Source: Linnemannia schmuckeri (lineage: Eukaryota > Mortierellomycota > Mortierellomycetes > Mortierellales > Mortierellaceae). From it: a stretch of 64,000 bases of DNA. The stretch covers positions 1,116,001-1,180,000 of the forward strand of contig JANATG010000012.1 of assembly GCA_029449235.1 (NCBI GenBank), in the 5' to 3' direction. Position numbers and translations under genes: made by a program. The notes beneath the pieces are model-generated. The model was not told the origin of the DNA, did not search any database, and saw only the letters and a list, made by a program, of their open reading frames with translations. Numbering within the stretch: the first letter of the stretch is position 1; every line of letters begins with the position of its first letter. Of the stretch, positions 33,218-46,213 are shown piece by piece.

Positions 33218-36200
33218 AATAGTAGAAAGCAGAAAAACAATCACGGATCGCAGTCTTTCTGCTAAAAAGTATTTTGTTTTCGTGCTCCACCTCCGCCGTT
33301 TCTGTATTGATGCAACCTTCCCTCCTATTCCATCTTTTCCTTCGTAAACATACACACACTCTCACGTTCTACGCGATTTGCTTCCCGCCAGTTTTATTTG
33401 TCATTGTACATCTGCAAGACAAGGAGTGAGAAGGCTTACATTTGTTGACATGTTTAAAATAGCAGATACTTGTCGGCAGTTGATCCATCTATCCCACTCC
33501 TTCGTTTCTTTTTTTTCCCGCCTCAATGATGCCATGGGCAGACAAGGTGCATAAGAACAATGGAACACGCAAAAACACAAGAAAAACAGGGCAGCGTGTT
33601 TGAAGGAAGGGTAGGACGAACTTTCGAGCACGAAAGAAGGAGCGAAGGAGAAGAGAGGTTTGAGGTTTGTGTTAAGAAACAATTTTACATGCATGCATGC
33701 AATGCGTGCTGTTTTTTCTTTGTCTGACTGGGAGTACAAGTGTATATTCCATACATCTCATTCGTTTGTTTTTTAAACCCCATGTTACGTATCTTGACCT
33801 TTATCCTTCCTTCCTCCCTCCCTCTCTCTCCCTTTTCTTCCCTGTTCTTCCCTTCCCTCCCGCCAATTTTGCTTTATTTTTTTATCCTTGACATACTGTA
33901 CAGTACATTATACCATGTCCGCGGAAAAAAAGCCAATTTCGCGAGAGAGGTGGGAGAAAGGAAGGAAGGAGAGAGAGCGAGGTCAAGGTGAGGGGTGAGG
34001 GAATAAGCTGGAGGCAAAAGGACAAGAAGCGTGTGTACTTGTTTTAACAGAGGAGAGAGAAAGAGAGAGACAGAGAAGAAAGTGAGAGTGGAAACGCGAA
34101 CCTTATACAAAACAGAACTCTTTACCCGTTATGAGCAACAAAGGGGTTGTTGGGCCATCTTCCCCTCAATCGATCTGACCCTTTCTGAGGGCCTATTTTT
34201 TTTTTTTTTGCTCATTCTTTTACGCCTTCTGCAAATTGCAGGGACGCGTTACTTCTCTCCCCGTTTTCACTACTTTTCATGTGTTCTTTAAGAGAGCACA
34301 AGGGTACAAAAGAAAAAGAGCAGTAAAAATGAGAGAGGGAAGAGGGATGCGATGCGATGCATCGATGCGGATGGTAGACTTCTCATCCGCCGCAATAAAA
34401 TATACAACAAAAAAATGCGATCGGCGGATTTTGTTTGGGTCACTCTGATTTTGGCGGGAAAAAAATTAAAGGGCAAAGGGTAAAGGGCTCCTCGCTCTTA
34501 TTCTCCCCCCTCCCTTGTCCCTTCTCCCTCCCTTCTCTCTCAACTCTTGCTCCTTTCTCCCTCCCTTCTTTTTTGTGTCCTGTGCAACTGTTCGCCTCCA
34601 ATACTGGGGCTCCATCTAGCCCAGACCCCCTTCTTTCTTTCTTCTTCGTTTCTTTCCATTAGTGAATTTTTGTATATTCTGCGAAAAATTTCAATTCAAT
34701 CGGGGTTTTACTATTGTTTCCTATTCGTTGTTGTACAATGCGCGAGATGCAATAGAACAATTGCAACAGAACACAAGATGAAAAAACAAGAAATCAAATA
34801 TTGGCAGATTTACCAGCAACCCACTTTTGGTGTGTCTTTGTAACCAAAACTGAGACGGAGAAGAGTGTGGCGTGGTTGGGCGTTGGAAAAGGGTGCACAA
34901 AGGTGGGAGACGAATGGGTGGCACAGAAGGCCAGCTGTTTTGTTAGCCATTGACAAATGAGAAATTAGCTACAGAGAGGGTGGGGGCAATACCATTTTGG
35001 GAGAGTACCCATAGTGTAATTCAATTATGATTGGAGTGTGTTAGAGTAGTCTAACAAATGAGAAACGGAAGAGAAGAGCAGCGGCGGGTCGAGAGTGGCC
35101 GATATCGAGTGTCCAAAGACAAGCAAAGAAACAAGTGGTAGGCGGCGAAATGCGCAACTCTTACTCTTGGCGATGGTGATCTCTGAACAGCAAATAGTAA
35201 TAATAACAGATGGATGATTATGAAAGAGTTTTTTAAAGGGATACTCTTATTTCCACCACTGAATAATATGTTGTCGATCGACTGCATTCCTTTAATTCGC
35301 TCTTCGTCTTCTTTCTTACTTCTTAACTCTCCCGTTGTCAATAATAGGAAGCGAAATATATGTATGAGTTTATAGGGGTGGAATGACAATGTGTGATTGA
35401 TTGATTGAAAGACAGAGACAGGGGGAGAAAAGGAGCACACTTCTTCCATTTCTTCCACTTTTCATGCTTTCGCCCTTTTGTTGGCAACTTGGCAGAGTCA
35501 AGTGGAGAGAAAGTGAGTGAGAGCGAGATGGGATAACAATATCAACATGCGAATAAGAACAAAAACAGCAGCGATAGTCTTGCCTATGTGTATTACCTTG
35601 AGCTTGAATATGGAGAAGCCATTGATAGGATATGATTATCTTCTCATTCGCATCTTGACTTCTTCCAAGTTTCTTTGCTTCCATATTTCTTCTGTTCGTG
35701 TTGTTCCTCATCTGTACCTCTTTCTTCTCTTTTTCTCTCATTCCTTCGTTCTTCGTTCTTCTTATCCTCGTGCCCGTCGTACTCACACTTGTACTTTGTA
35801 CCTTTTTGTCTCTCTTTTACTTCCTTTAAACACCCTCTCCACTCACACATCTATCGCCCTCAACGCCTCTGCCTATTCGTATTTGTCTTTCATTCATCTA
35901 CTACAGCAAAAAAAAAAACGACTCCTTATCCACCTACCTCTACTCCTTTCGCCGCCATTCTTACTTCAACCATCGTTCTCTCATTTGTCTAACTGCACAT
36001 TACCCTACAAAGGTACCTTTCCCTATTTCATTCACACCCCTCGCTTAACAATATCTCTTTTTTCAATTGACTCAAAGGTCTTTTCTTCTCATCTTTATTC
36101 AAGCTCGGATGCACTCTTCCAACACTCGCACTTTAACAGATACATATATAGTCCCCCAGCCAGCCCTCTGTTTATCTTGTCCCAATTTCTCTGGCTCTAA

Positions 36201-36662
36201 CTCTGTCTGCCTCCAGTCTCCACTTTCTTTCGATAATCTACTATCTCCTCATTTTGCCTCTGCACTTTGTTCCCTACACTATCTACTATAATACTACGAC
36301 CCCTGCTGCAACATCAACATCCCGCCTTTTTGTTCTGTTCTTCCCGCGTGAGAATATATACATATATATTCAACCCAAGAAAAAATCCGGGTCGCACATC
36401 CACCTCCATCCTTTTTTTTCTTTGTATTCTTTACCCCTATGATATTTTTCTGTGAGTAACAACTAACCATCCATTCAGACAACTCAATTCATTCATCTCC
36501 ACACATACGCATATACTTACATTCACACATCCCTGAACTCAAGGATATATTCATTACACATACACACGTTTATTTGTTTTTCTTTGTGTTTGCAAACGAT
36601 CCATCCACCCCTTCAACAACCCCCTTCAGTCATTCTGTCTGCTCGAACGGGCATTTTTTCCC

Positions 36663-36688
36663 TTTTTTTTTTTTTTTTTTTTTTTTTT
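36663..36688. repeat. Poly-T run (26 nt)
   Basis: Run of 26 T within the pyrimidine-rich stretch upstream of the Zn2Cys6 regulator. Confidence 0.8.
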
Positions 36689-37472
36689 GTTCATTTAAAA
36701 AAGAGATCCGCCTTCCTCTCTCCCCTCCCCTTCTTTCTTTCTTTTTCTTTTTTTTGTTCTCCTGTATATCTTTTTCCTTCGTCCGTCATCACTTTAACGT
36801 TGCCTCGTTTTGTTTTGTTTTTTTTTTCTTGCCGCTCACTTTCTTTTCCTTCCTTTTCCTTTTTTCCATTCTATTTCATTCTTTTCTTTTTTTTCCTTCT
36901 TCTTTCCCTCTTTTTCTTTCCTTTCATTGTCCCTATCAATTGCCTTCCTGTTTCCACTCGTTGCTTCTTCTCCTCTCTCCCTCATTTATTCACTTTCAAC
37001 TTCTTATTGTCCCTTATACCCAGTCGCCTCGTTCATATTTCTGTTTTTTGTAATCATTTTTGCATATACGAGCATAACATCATATCACGCTGCGTGAGTC
37101 GAGTGAAGTAAGCATAAATGTCGTATGGGTTATTTTTTTTCTTCGGTGGCAGAGAAAAGAGAAACCTCCAACAACAAACATCACCACACTCCAAAAAACC
37201 TACAAAACCCTTATTTACCCTATGCTCACTAGACGCTGAAATGAATGACCTCGTTGGCTCTCGTTCTCGCTCTCATTTACCCTCTCCCTCTCTCTCGGAC
37301 AAACAACAGAAAACACACTGCATTATTGCTGTTCTTTTTATTCTTGTCGAGTAGATTTTTTTAATCCTGTCCTCCCTTACCTTCTTTTTTACCCGTTATC
37401 GTGTTCACGCATACGCATACAATGTTTACCAGACGAAACAGTGCCTTCTTTTTATTCTTATTTGAGTGCATG

Positions 37473-37476
37473 CGTG

Positions 37477-37515
<39 letters not shown>

Positions 37516-37541
37516 ATGTATGTATGTATGTATGTATGTGT
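37473..37541. repeat. Compound microsatellite (GT)n(ATGT)n
   Basis: About 13 GT dinucleotides followed by about ten ATGT tetranucleotides. Typical variable-number microsatellite. Confidence 0.85.
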
Positions 37542-38418
37542 GTTACCTTTTGTTTGTTATTTGTTGCGGTGCCTTTTTTTTTCTCCTTGGCTTACACTTA
37601 CCATTGCCGCCCACATCCATCATACATGTCACTACGTAACCACCCCACTTTTGTATTTCCAATTGGGTTATTGTTGCGCATTGTCGCTGGTACTCTTCCC
37701 AGATACTGCGTCAAGATGCACAAAAATAACACAAAAGAGAATAAGCAACATTATCCGCGTGTGGCACGCACCCTCTCCCCTGTCTCATGCGCTCAGTTGA
37801 TCCACATTCATCCAGCAAGAGAGAAAGAGAGAGAAGAGAGAGCGTTACGAGACATGACCGACCCAGTCGGGCGCATTTTCCCTATGGTGACGAGGAGGTG
37901 AAAGAGGAGAGAGAGGAGAGAGGGCACCAGCGCGCTTGTATTTATTTTTTTCGTGCAATGACAGCAACGACCATCAACGTCGTTTGCCTGCCTCACTCGA
38001 GATACAGAAAAAAAAAGGAGAGAAAAAGTGAAAAAGAGAGACAAAATGACAAAACAAACAACATTGGCATTGATATTAACATTGACACGAACAACGAACA
38101 ACGAACAACAACGACAACGACCCGTGTTCATCGTCATACCCATTCATTCATTTCATTTTCATTCCTGATCTATAGACCTGGGCTGATCTTGTAGACTATT
38201 CAAGAGCACCTACTAACCTTCCTCTTCTTCTTTTCTCTCCTTTTCTGCTTCTCTCCTTCTCTTCTTCTTCTCTTCTCTTCTTCTCTTCTTCTCTTCTTCT
38301 CTTCTATCCTCCCCCATCATTTATTTTATTTTATGTTATGTTATTTTATTTTTCCTTTTTCTCTTTTCCTTCCTGCTCTTTCTTTTTCTTCAATTTGCCC
38401 TATTTTTCTCATTTTTCA

Positions 38419-41400
38419 ATGCCCTCCGTACCCTTTCCTTCGTCTTGGTTCTGGTTCTCTTCCCACTATCATTATTATTATTATTTCCCCTCCGCCTAGA
38501 TCCTTCCTGCGAACAATACGACCCGAGGCATCAACACCACAAACAACAACGACAATAATCTGCTTAGCCAACAACAAGAACAACAACTCCAGCTTCAATT
38601 ACATTCGCCAGCAGCAGAACTCAAACTCCAAATCGGCAACTCGGCTCAACACCACTACTGGACTCCTTACACTCCCCTCGAAAAATCTCCGGGCGAACCA
38701 CAACGTCTTCCACTCTCCAGCACCAGCAATTGCCAGAACGGTCATTCAACCTCAACTTGCAGCAGCGAATTGAACAGCCGCACCGACACTTTCCTCACTC
38801 CCACTGGCCACTGCACCAACTACGGTACCTCCTCACCGCGGGCACACCATTTCTCGCCGTCCTTTTCCCTCGAGCACTCTTTTTCTCAAGAGCAAGTACA
38901 AGTACAAGTACAAGTACATCCACAGCAACAAACACAGCAGCAGCTGCAGGAACAAGAAGAGCAGCCCCTTCTACCCAGCCACAATAGTTCTCATCCAACC
39001 AAAAGCCACTTGGTCATTGACGACGAGGACAAAGACATTATTATTGACTTCGACGCAAACACAGACACAAATTCAGACGCAGGATCGACAGCACTTGACC
39101 CGCAACTCGGTCTCGACCTCAATTTCGACCTCGACTTGAATCTTGACTTTGACTTTAACCTCGACCTTGAACTTTGTCATCGGCAGCCAACCCCAACCTC
39201 CGCTTCGTCTACCTCTGCTCCAACTCCAACTCGAACTCCAACTCCAACTCAGACAACCACTCCTGATCCTTACCCCAATCCCAACCCTCATCTTCCACAA
39301 CAGCCTAGTTACTTTTACTGCTTTGATTCTGTTCTTGACCCTCTTCTCTCTCCTTGGTCACATCCCGGACACGTCGTCGCACAAGGTCATCGCCTCCTTC
39401 ACCGCCACCCTCTCCCTTCTTCATCCTGTACTTCCCATCCATTTATTTTTTACACCCCTGCTTCTTCTCTGCCTTTGAACATTGACGTTGAATCTTTCGA
39501 CATCACTTACACCCACCCTTATTTTCACACAACACCTGCATCCACATCAACACCAACACCAACTCTAACACCAGCAACATCGCAAAGCAAGCTGTTATCA
39601 ACAACCTCCCTACCGGATCACCCCTCGCTCTCACCCTCGTTTTCTGCACCCCTGGACCCTCTCTCCTCTCCTTTGTCCTACCTCAGCAACGGAGCTCTCG
39701 GCAAAATACCTCGATTCAATTACCCCATCAGCCGGCCCAGGACGACATCCTTGCCCACACTCAACCAGCAGCAACAACAACAGCGTTTTGGTACCCACCA
39801 CTACGAGACCGGTTCCTTCCCTTCAACGCCATTAGAAACATTCCTCACCCCACCATTACCCCTCACTCTCTCTTCAGACGGCGTCGACGGCGACAACAAC
39901 AATAACAACAACAACAAGAACATTGCTTTGGGTGTCACAACCGAAAGAGATCTGCAAAACTTACTATCGAGCGACTGCGACAACATTAGTGCAAACGCCG
40001 ATTCTACATTTGAGCGGGGCGCCTTGATCCCTTGTTCCCATTCCACTTCATCCGCCCATCATTTGTCGTCCTCTGCATCCTGCCCTCACAACGGCGGCAA
40101 GACCTCTTTTTCCTCCCCGCCTTCATTCTCCACATTCTCTCCCTCTCCTTCTACACCTTCTTCTACTTCTTCTACTTCTTCTCCTTCTTCTTTTCATAAC
40201 CCTTCGATGGTCATCAACTCAACTCTCATCCTCTCGGAGCAAGACCAGCAGGATCACATTGGCCTCATCGAGCAGCTCGATGTCGCACTAGCATTGAGCA
40301 ATAGCAACAACCTCGGTTTTAACATCCACGTTACCCCATACGACTCTCATCGAGCGCACCACTTGTCGCCCAGTCGGCTTCCCGATTACTTTTCTCCATC
40401 TTCAGCTACAGCAACAGCAGCAACTGTTCCACACTCTTCCTCCTCGATAATAGAATCCAGAGGAGCGACGGGGACCATGTCGACCTCTTCGGACCAGGGC
40501 CAATTGGAGCAGGAGCAAGAGGACCAGTCCTTTAGAGCTTTGGACTTGTTTGCTCAGCAAGATATCGATTTCGACCTCCTCGATCCCAGCAGCAGCTCTT
40601 CTGTGCCGTCCACCGTAGGCAGTGGCAACCCATTCACTCACACTCACGGCACTCCCCCTTCTCTTCCTACTGTCTCCTCGTCGTCTTCGTCGTCATCTCC
40701 CTTTGCAGATCCACTTTCTGGCTCATTCTCAACAATTGAGCGACTAGCATCTCACCCTACAAATACCGGCAACCTTTCCTCCTTTCCTGGCCATCCGTTC
40801 AGTCAACAGCAACAACAGCTGTCTCAACAGCATCACCAACAACAACAGCCTTCAACTTCCCTCCACCATCCTCACCAACCTTACCAACAGCAACAACAAC
40901 TCTTTTTGGGTCCAGAAATGTCCAGCCAGTCGTCCTCATCATCATCGTCGTTTTCGAGTTCCCGGCCGCTCCTTCCCATGCCGATGACCATCTCCACCTC
41001 CCGATCGCCATCTGAGTCCTCGTCACCCTCACCGTCAGGGGCCTCTTCACCCTCATCACCCTCGTACGACGACATCCTCCTTCCCGTGGTCGCGTGCGCA
41101 GCCTGCAAGAGGTCGCATATTAAATGTGACCATGGTCGCCCCTGCCTAAACTGCCTCAAGCACCCGTCCAAGGCCAAGACTTGTCGTGATGCTGTCCCAA
41201 AACCGAGAGGACGTCCAAAGGGTGGGAGTAAAGTTGCGGCCGAGTCGCTCACGATGGTCAAGCCGATGCCCCATGCCATCTACCCGTTCCACTCTTCCGG
41301 GGCGGCGATTGGGGGGTACTACCCTCCTTATCCTCCTCACTCACACCACCGTCCTTTGCATCCCCAACAACAACAGCAGCAACAATATCATCGTCAGCGC

Positions 41401-42540
41401 GCCATGTCATTACCACAGATTCCACAGCACTTGCAGCCATATCAACACCATAACCAACACCACCCGCAGCAGCAGCAACAACAACAACAACAGATTCAGT
41501 ATCTTCCACCTACGTTTCTTTTGCACCAGCAGCAACAGCAACAGCAGCAAGTCCAATTCCAGCAACAGCGGCAGCAACAAGCATATCAAAACCAGCCACC
41601 CATGATGCAACAAGCCCAACAGCACCAGCAGCAACAGCCACCATCTGTGCTTCAGCAACAGCAACAACAGCAAATGCAACAACAGCAACCCAATGCCCCA
41701 TTGCTGCATCAACGGGCCTTATCCCATCCACAGCGACAGTCGGTGTCCGGACACCCGGGTTTCCAGCCTTACCAGCCGACTGGTACAGTCCCAGTATCGG
41801 CGACGGTGCCGAACCTTTCGCCTCCTGTGGTCCCAGCTGTGCTGCCAGAAGGAGGTGCACAGTCGTCTTCAGTCTCGTCGTCTTCGTCCTCGTCGTCGTC
41901 GACAACACCCCCTTTGCCAAGGAGGTCCATCGTCCGTGCTAATACCGGGGGAGGAGTACCACCTCCTCCTGTTTCTCCCATGCAGCTTCAGAGCCTGCCA
42001 CCACCACCCCGTGCGGATGCACTGCAGTTTCAACAACAGATCCAGCAGCAGCAGCAGCCTCAGCAGCAGCCGCAACAGCAGACCATGATGCCACAGAAAC
42101 GCTTCTATACACAGCACCATCAACAACAGCAACAGCTTCAGATGCAGCAGCTTCAACTCCAACAGTTGATGCACCCTCATCATCAACAACAGCAGCTCCC
42201 GTTGCAGTCGCCACCACTTCCTCTATCGCCTCCTCCTCACCCACTACAACAAGTGCAGCAGATGCATCAACAAGTACATCATCAACACCAGCCGCAGCCG
42301 CAGATGGTGTTCCAGCCGCTGTACCACAACCCACACCATCGGAATCTGAGCAACACCCGCCTCCACCGTCGATCCTCTCTACAGATCCCTCTCTCCTCTT
42401 TCTCCTCCACAGCAACGTCGTCGTCGTCGTCGGCCGCTGGAGGTGCAGGAGCACAGGCATCGCTGTCGTCGTCTAACATCTCAACTTTCCCGCCTTCTGG
42501 CTTGCATGATGAAGAGATGGCCGAGATCGTAGAAGAATAA
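38419..42540 (+). CDS. Large Gln/Ser-rich Zn2Cys6 transcription factor with AT-hook-like motif
   Basis: Main exon is open from 38500 to the stop at 42540 (1346 residues). It has no early in-frame ATG, and its frame is closed by TAG at 38497 that is also a good acceptor (CCTCCGCCTAG). I therefore propose a first exon 38419-38427 (ATG CCC TCC), a 72-nt intron and in-phase joining. Residues to about 860 are Ser/Thr/Pro/Gln-rich, with a Gln-Val run from a (CAAGTA)n repeat and an acidic block (DLNFDLDLNLDFDFNLDL). At about 869-898 lies a binuclear cluster, CAACKRSHIKC...CLNC...C, spacing 2-6-5-2-9. It is followed by PKPRGRPKGG, an AT-hook core. The C-terminal third is dominated by poly-Gln. Target genes unknown. 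Confidence 0.78.
38887..38920 (+). repeat. (CAAGTA)n coding repeat
   Basis: Hexanucleotide CAAGTA repeated five times within the Zn2Cys6 regulator, encoding alternating Gln-Val. Confidence 0.75.
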
Positions 42541-42729
42541 ATAGCAAAGCGTTTCCATCTCTTCGTTACTTTTGTCCTTCTTACTACTTCTCATTTAGAC
42601 TACACAACATAGCATTTTGATTAGCCTCAATAAAATGACAAAAAAAATAACATTCGCAAGCTGGCATGTTTGGTTTTTGTGTTTTTGGTTTTTTTGTTTG
42701 TCAGGTAAGTTTGCATGTTTGTTTGTTTT

Positions 42730-45700
42730 CTAGTGAAAGTTGAAATTCTGGTTATTGTTGCTGCTGTTGTTCTTGTTATTGTTGTTGTTGTTGATACCGA
42801 TACTGTTATTGTTGTTCCCAAAGACAGAAGCATTCCACCCGCTGTTGGAGTCGCTGTCTCTGTACCCGCCATGGGCATGGTCGTAATTGACACCTTGATT
42901 ATGGCCATGGTCGTAATTGAGAATATCTTCTCTTTGTTCTCCTTGGTCGTGGCCGTGTCCACTATGCCCTTGATCATGGTCGCCATATCCATGGTCGCGA
43001 GCATCTCCTCCTTCTCCTGCACCTCCCCCTTTGGACTCCAAGAGGTCGATCTGGTCCGGGTCCACAAAATCATTTTCGTATGAGCTATTATATTTCAAGA
43101 AAAAAACAAACAAAACAAAACAAAAACCAATGAACATCAGAGCAAGGAAAAAGAAGGAGAGGGGGGCGGGAATGCCAAGGGATGGAAAAGAGATGTAGGA
43201 AAGTACAGAAGTGAGCAATTTTTCCCAGTTTTTCCTTAATTGCTTCCTTGGAGTTCATTTCTTTCACTCGGAGGTTTTTTGTCTTATCTAGGGAAACCTT
43301 AAAACACCATTTTTTTTTTTTTTTTTTTTTTTTTTGCACGCAACAAAGATAACAACAATAAAACAACAAACAACACCATGCATGGACAATGCCTGTTTTC
43401 TTAGGCGGGCTATCTCATTATCATCCCTTTTTTCAACCCTTGCTCGTCTTTTCCTTACGTTCCACTTCTCCTCTTCTCCTCTTTACTCTAACTGATACAA
43501 CACTCAGATACACACACGCATGCTCTACCGATCCGTCCGTCACTCCTTTTTTAAGGCGTTTCCCTTTTCCACTCTTTCGCGCGCTCTCTCTCTCCCTCTC
43601 TCTCACACACACACTCTCTCCTTTTTTGGTCCATGTTCCACCCTCCGCCGCATGTATGCTATTGAAGGGGTTGGCAGAGAGTTAGAGAGAGCGAGAGGGA
43701 AAGGGCTCTCATTTCAAGGCCACTATTCCACCCTTTTTTCATTTTTTCCCCTCGCCCCTTCCTTTCATCTATTCGACTTTCCCCTTTTCCCCACTTTCCC
43801 TTTTCCCTTTTCCCTCTTCCTTTTCCCACCATTACGTCAAATCCGTATTCGCATAGGAACAAAAAAAATAATAATAGCAGGAAAAACTTACACGTCGTCG
43901 GTAATAAACTCCTGCAAGAATTCTGGCACTTCCTGCTGGCACTCAATCAACAACTTGACCAGCTGCGGCGCAATCATCCAATTCTGTTCGTTATAAAACG
44001 TCGTCGCCAGACCCGGGTTCCCCGCGCGCGCCGTTCTTCCAATCCGATGGACGTAATCGTCAATATCATCGCTCAGATCATAATTGATGACGTGCAAGAC
44101 ATCCTTAATATCCAATCCTCTCGCGGCCACAGCGGTCGCGATCAGGATGGGGCTCCGACCGACTTTGAAAGCTTCCAAGGCAAGCTCGCGTTCACGCTGG
44201 CTTCGGTCGCCGTGGAGAGAGATACAGGGGAAATGTTTGTTGTAGAGAATGTCGTCGAGGTAATCGGCTTTGCGTTTGGTGTCGACAAAGATGAGCGTGC
44301 GCGAGGGGGGTTGGGAGAGAAGGAGTTCTACGAGTGTGTCTTCCTTGTGGTACTCTTCCACCTTGATCACCTTTTGCATGATGTCTGTAGTTGTGCCTCC
44401 GATTCTTTTTTTTTTTATCGTATTGATAAGTCGCAAGGGAAGGACAGACGAATGAGAAAAATAATTAGTAATTCAATTATTTTCAACGCGTCTACGACGC
44501 GTATATGTCACTGCTTTTTTTTTTTACTCCGCACACACTCTCACAACTAAACCAATCAATTCTACAAAAGACGTACCTTCCGATGCGTAGACGACAATAA
44601 TCATTCATAAAGTCCCGAGCAAGGACCTGGATCTCGGTCGGGAAGGTGGCGCTGAACATCATGGTGTGCAGACTCTCGTCCCTTGTCAGATCAGACGACA
44701 ACAGGATCTGACGAATCGTCGGCTCGAATCCCAAATCCAAAATCCGATCTGCCTCGTCCAGAACAAGGTACCGGACTTTGTCCAATGCCACCGCTCCTCG
44801 CTCCATCGCATCGACAAGTCGTCCTGGTGTTGCAATCAGAATGTCACATCCACGTGCCAATTGATCCTTTTGTCGTCGAAGGTCCGTCCCTCCATAAATC
44901 ACCGCCGGTCTAATCGGGCTTTTGTACGTAAACTAGTATCATGTTCGTAAGGAAAGACAGATAATTTATACAAAATATGTCAACATCATGTTCCATCCAC
45001 GTTCATATAATAAATCGAGAGGCATGACAGATAGAGTGAAACTTACGCGACGGGTTTCGTCAAAGATTTGAATGCCGAGCTCTCGAGTGGGTAGGATGAT
45101 CAATGCCAGAGGAGACGCTTTGGTCTTTCGAGCACCGGGCAAAGGAGCAACGGGTGGGTTCTTTTGCATCTTTGTCAGGATCTTGGACAGCACTGGGAGC
45201 AAGAACGCTGCCGTCTTGCCCGACCCTGTCTGCGCACATGCCAAAAGATCGTAGTTTTTCATCAGAATTGGAATCGCGTTCCTCTATTTTTTTTTTTTTT
45301 TGCGTTTGTTGAATCATAGAAATGGGAGGAAAGGGTTAAGTAATGAAATGAACGGTGCGGCGTAGTATATTGAAAAGACAGAATGGAGATAAACATACGC
45401 ATGCATTGAAGCATAGCCTTGGTCTTTCTCCGTTGCTTTGATAAGTACCTGAATGGGTGTTGGTTCCAAGTATCCCATGCGCTGGATGTTCTCGAGGATA
45501 ATCGGATGCAACTTTGCCTGTTCAAACTATTCAATTGTTGCCCAAAGAAGACAGAGAGCTAGCAAATGGTTATTGTCAATTTTTCTATCTGATAGCCATT
45601 ACCCCCTCAAGGCAAGCAAGATATAGTACAAAAAGTGACGACTACAACAACGAACAACGACGCGCGCCTTTTAACATTCCAGGAAATGGATGATGCTTAC

Positions 45701-45967
45701 ATTCTGAAGAGGATCGACGCGTTCAGGTCCACCTTTCCGACTGACATTGATTCTCGAGAACTTGTCGAAATGAATTCCGGTCGAGATGCGATTCTCTTCT
45801 CCAAACAATTCGGCCTCGAGTTCGGGCATCGCAGGGGCGTTTCCTTGTTCAAACTCCTGCTGCCATTCGTAGGTGGGTTTCTCGAACGCCCATGCGTCGT
45901 CCTGGTGCTCCCATGTCGGCTCTGTAGGCTGTCTGTCGCCCCACTTCATCGTCACTTCGTCTTCCAT
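42730..45967 (-). CDS. DED1: DED1/DDX3-like DEAD-box RNA helicase with low-complexity tail
   Basis: ATP-dependent RNA helicase close to Ded1/DDX3/Vasa. Start 45967 (MEDEVTMKWGDRQP). N-terminal element GIHFDKFSRINVSR, Q-motif region GYLEPTPIQ, motif I AQTGSGKT, Ia PTRELGIQIFDE, YGGTDLRRQ, ATPGRL, DEAD (VLDEADRILDLGFEP), SAT (MFSATFPTEIQ), FVDTKRKADYL, ATAVAARGLD, and motif VI HRIGRTARAGN (GRTGR is usual). The core exon can stop at 43888 (ITDDV-stop), but that TAA lies inside a perfect GTAAGT donor at 43891. A strong acceptor at 43085 restores phase into a 117-residue tail: SYENDFVDPDQ, then Gly/His/Asp repeats, then Asn runs, stop 42730. The helicase is certain; the tail is inferred. Confidence 0.85.
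43310..43335. repeat. Poly-T run (26 nt) in the last helicase intron
   Basis: Run of 26 T on + within the proposed 807-nt terminal intron of the helicase gene. Confidence 0.8.
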
Positions 45968-46213
45968 TGTCGATTGTTTTCTCTTGTCGGCTAGGTGTTG
46001 GTAGAGGAAGATAATAGTTCCTTGTGAGGAGGAGTGAGGTATGAAATAAAAGGAAGGGGTCTTGTGGATTGAGAATATATGCCTTTTTCTGCTTTGAGGT
46101 ATTAAATAAGAAAAACAGGGTCTGGGCGGAAAATGGGCGATTTTTTTTTATTTCAAAAAACGCCACACAACGAATGCGCGTCGAATTGAGCCCATTCGAA
46201 GGGACAAAATATG

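Larger units (their letters stand above)
33218..38418. other. Gene-poor, pyrimidine-rich (+ strand) region, second part
   Basis: About 5.2 kb up to the Zn2Cys6 regulator. CT-rich blocks at about 33800-33890, 34500-34680, 35680-36480, 36660-37060 and 38215-38400. ORFs of up to 227 residues here are low-complexity and overlap each other in several frames. Probably a long promoter or leader of the downstream regulator, perhaps with non-coding transcripts. Confidence 0.5.

Noticed and set aside
35517..36200. 227-residue plus ORF with several hydrophobic stretches resembling a membrane protein
   Set aside because: Hydrophobicity arises from TTC/CTC/TCT codons of a pyrimidine block; overlapping frames look alike.
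36574..37111. Overlapping Phe-rich plus ORFs of 159 and 175 residues
   Set aside because: Translations of a T/C tract including 26 T; not protein-like.
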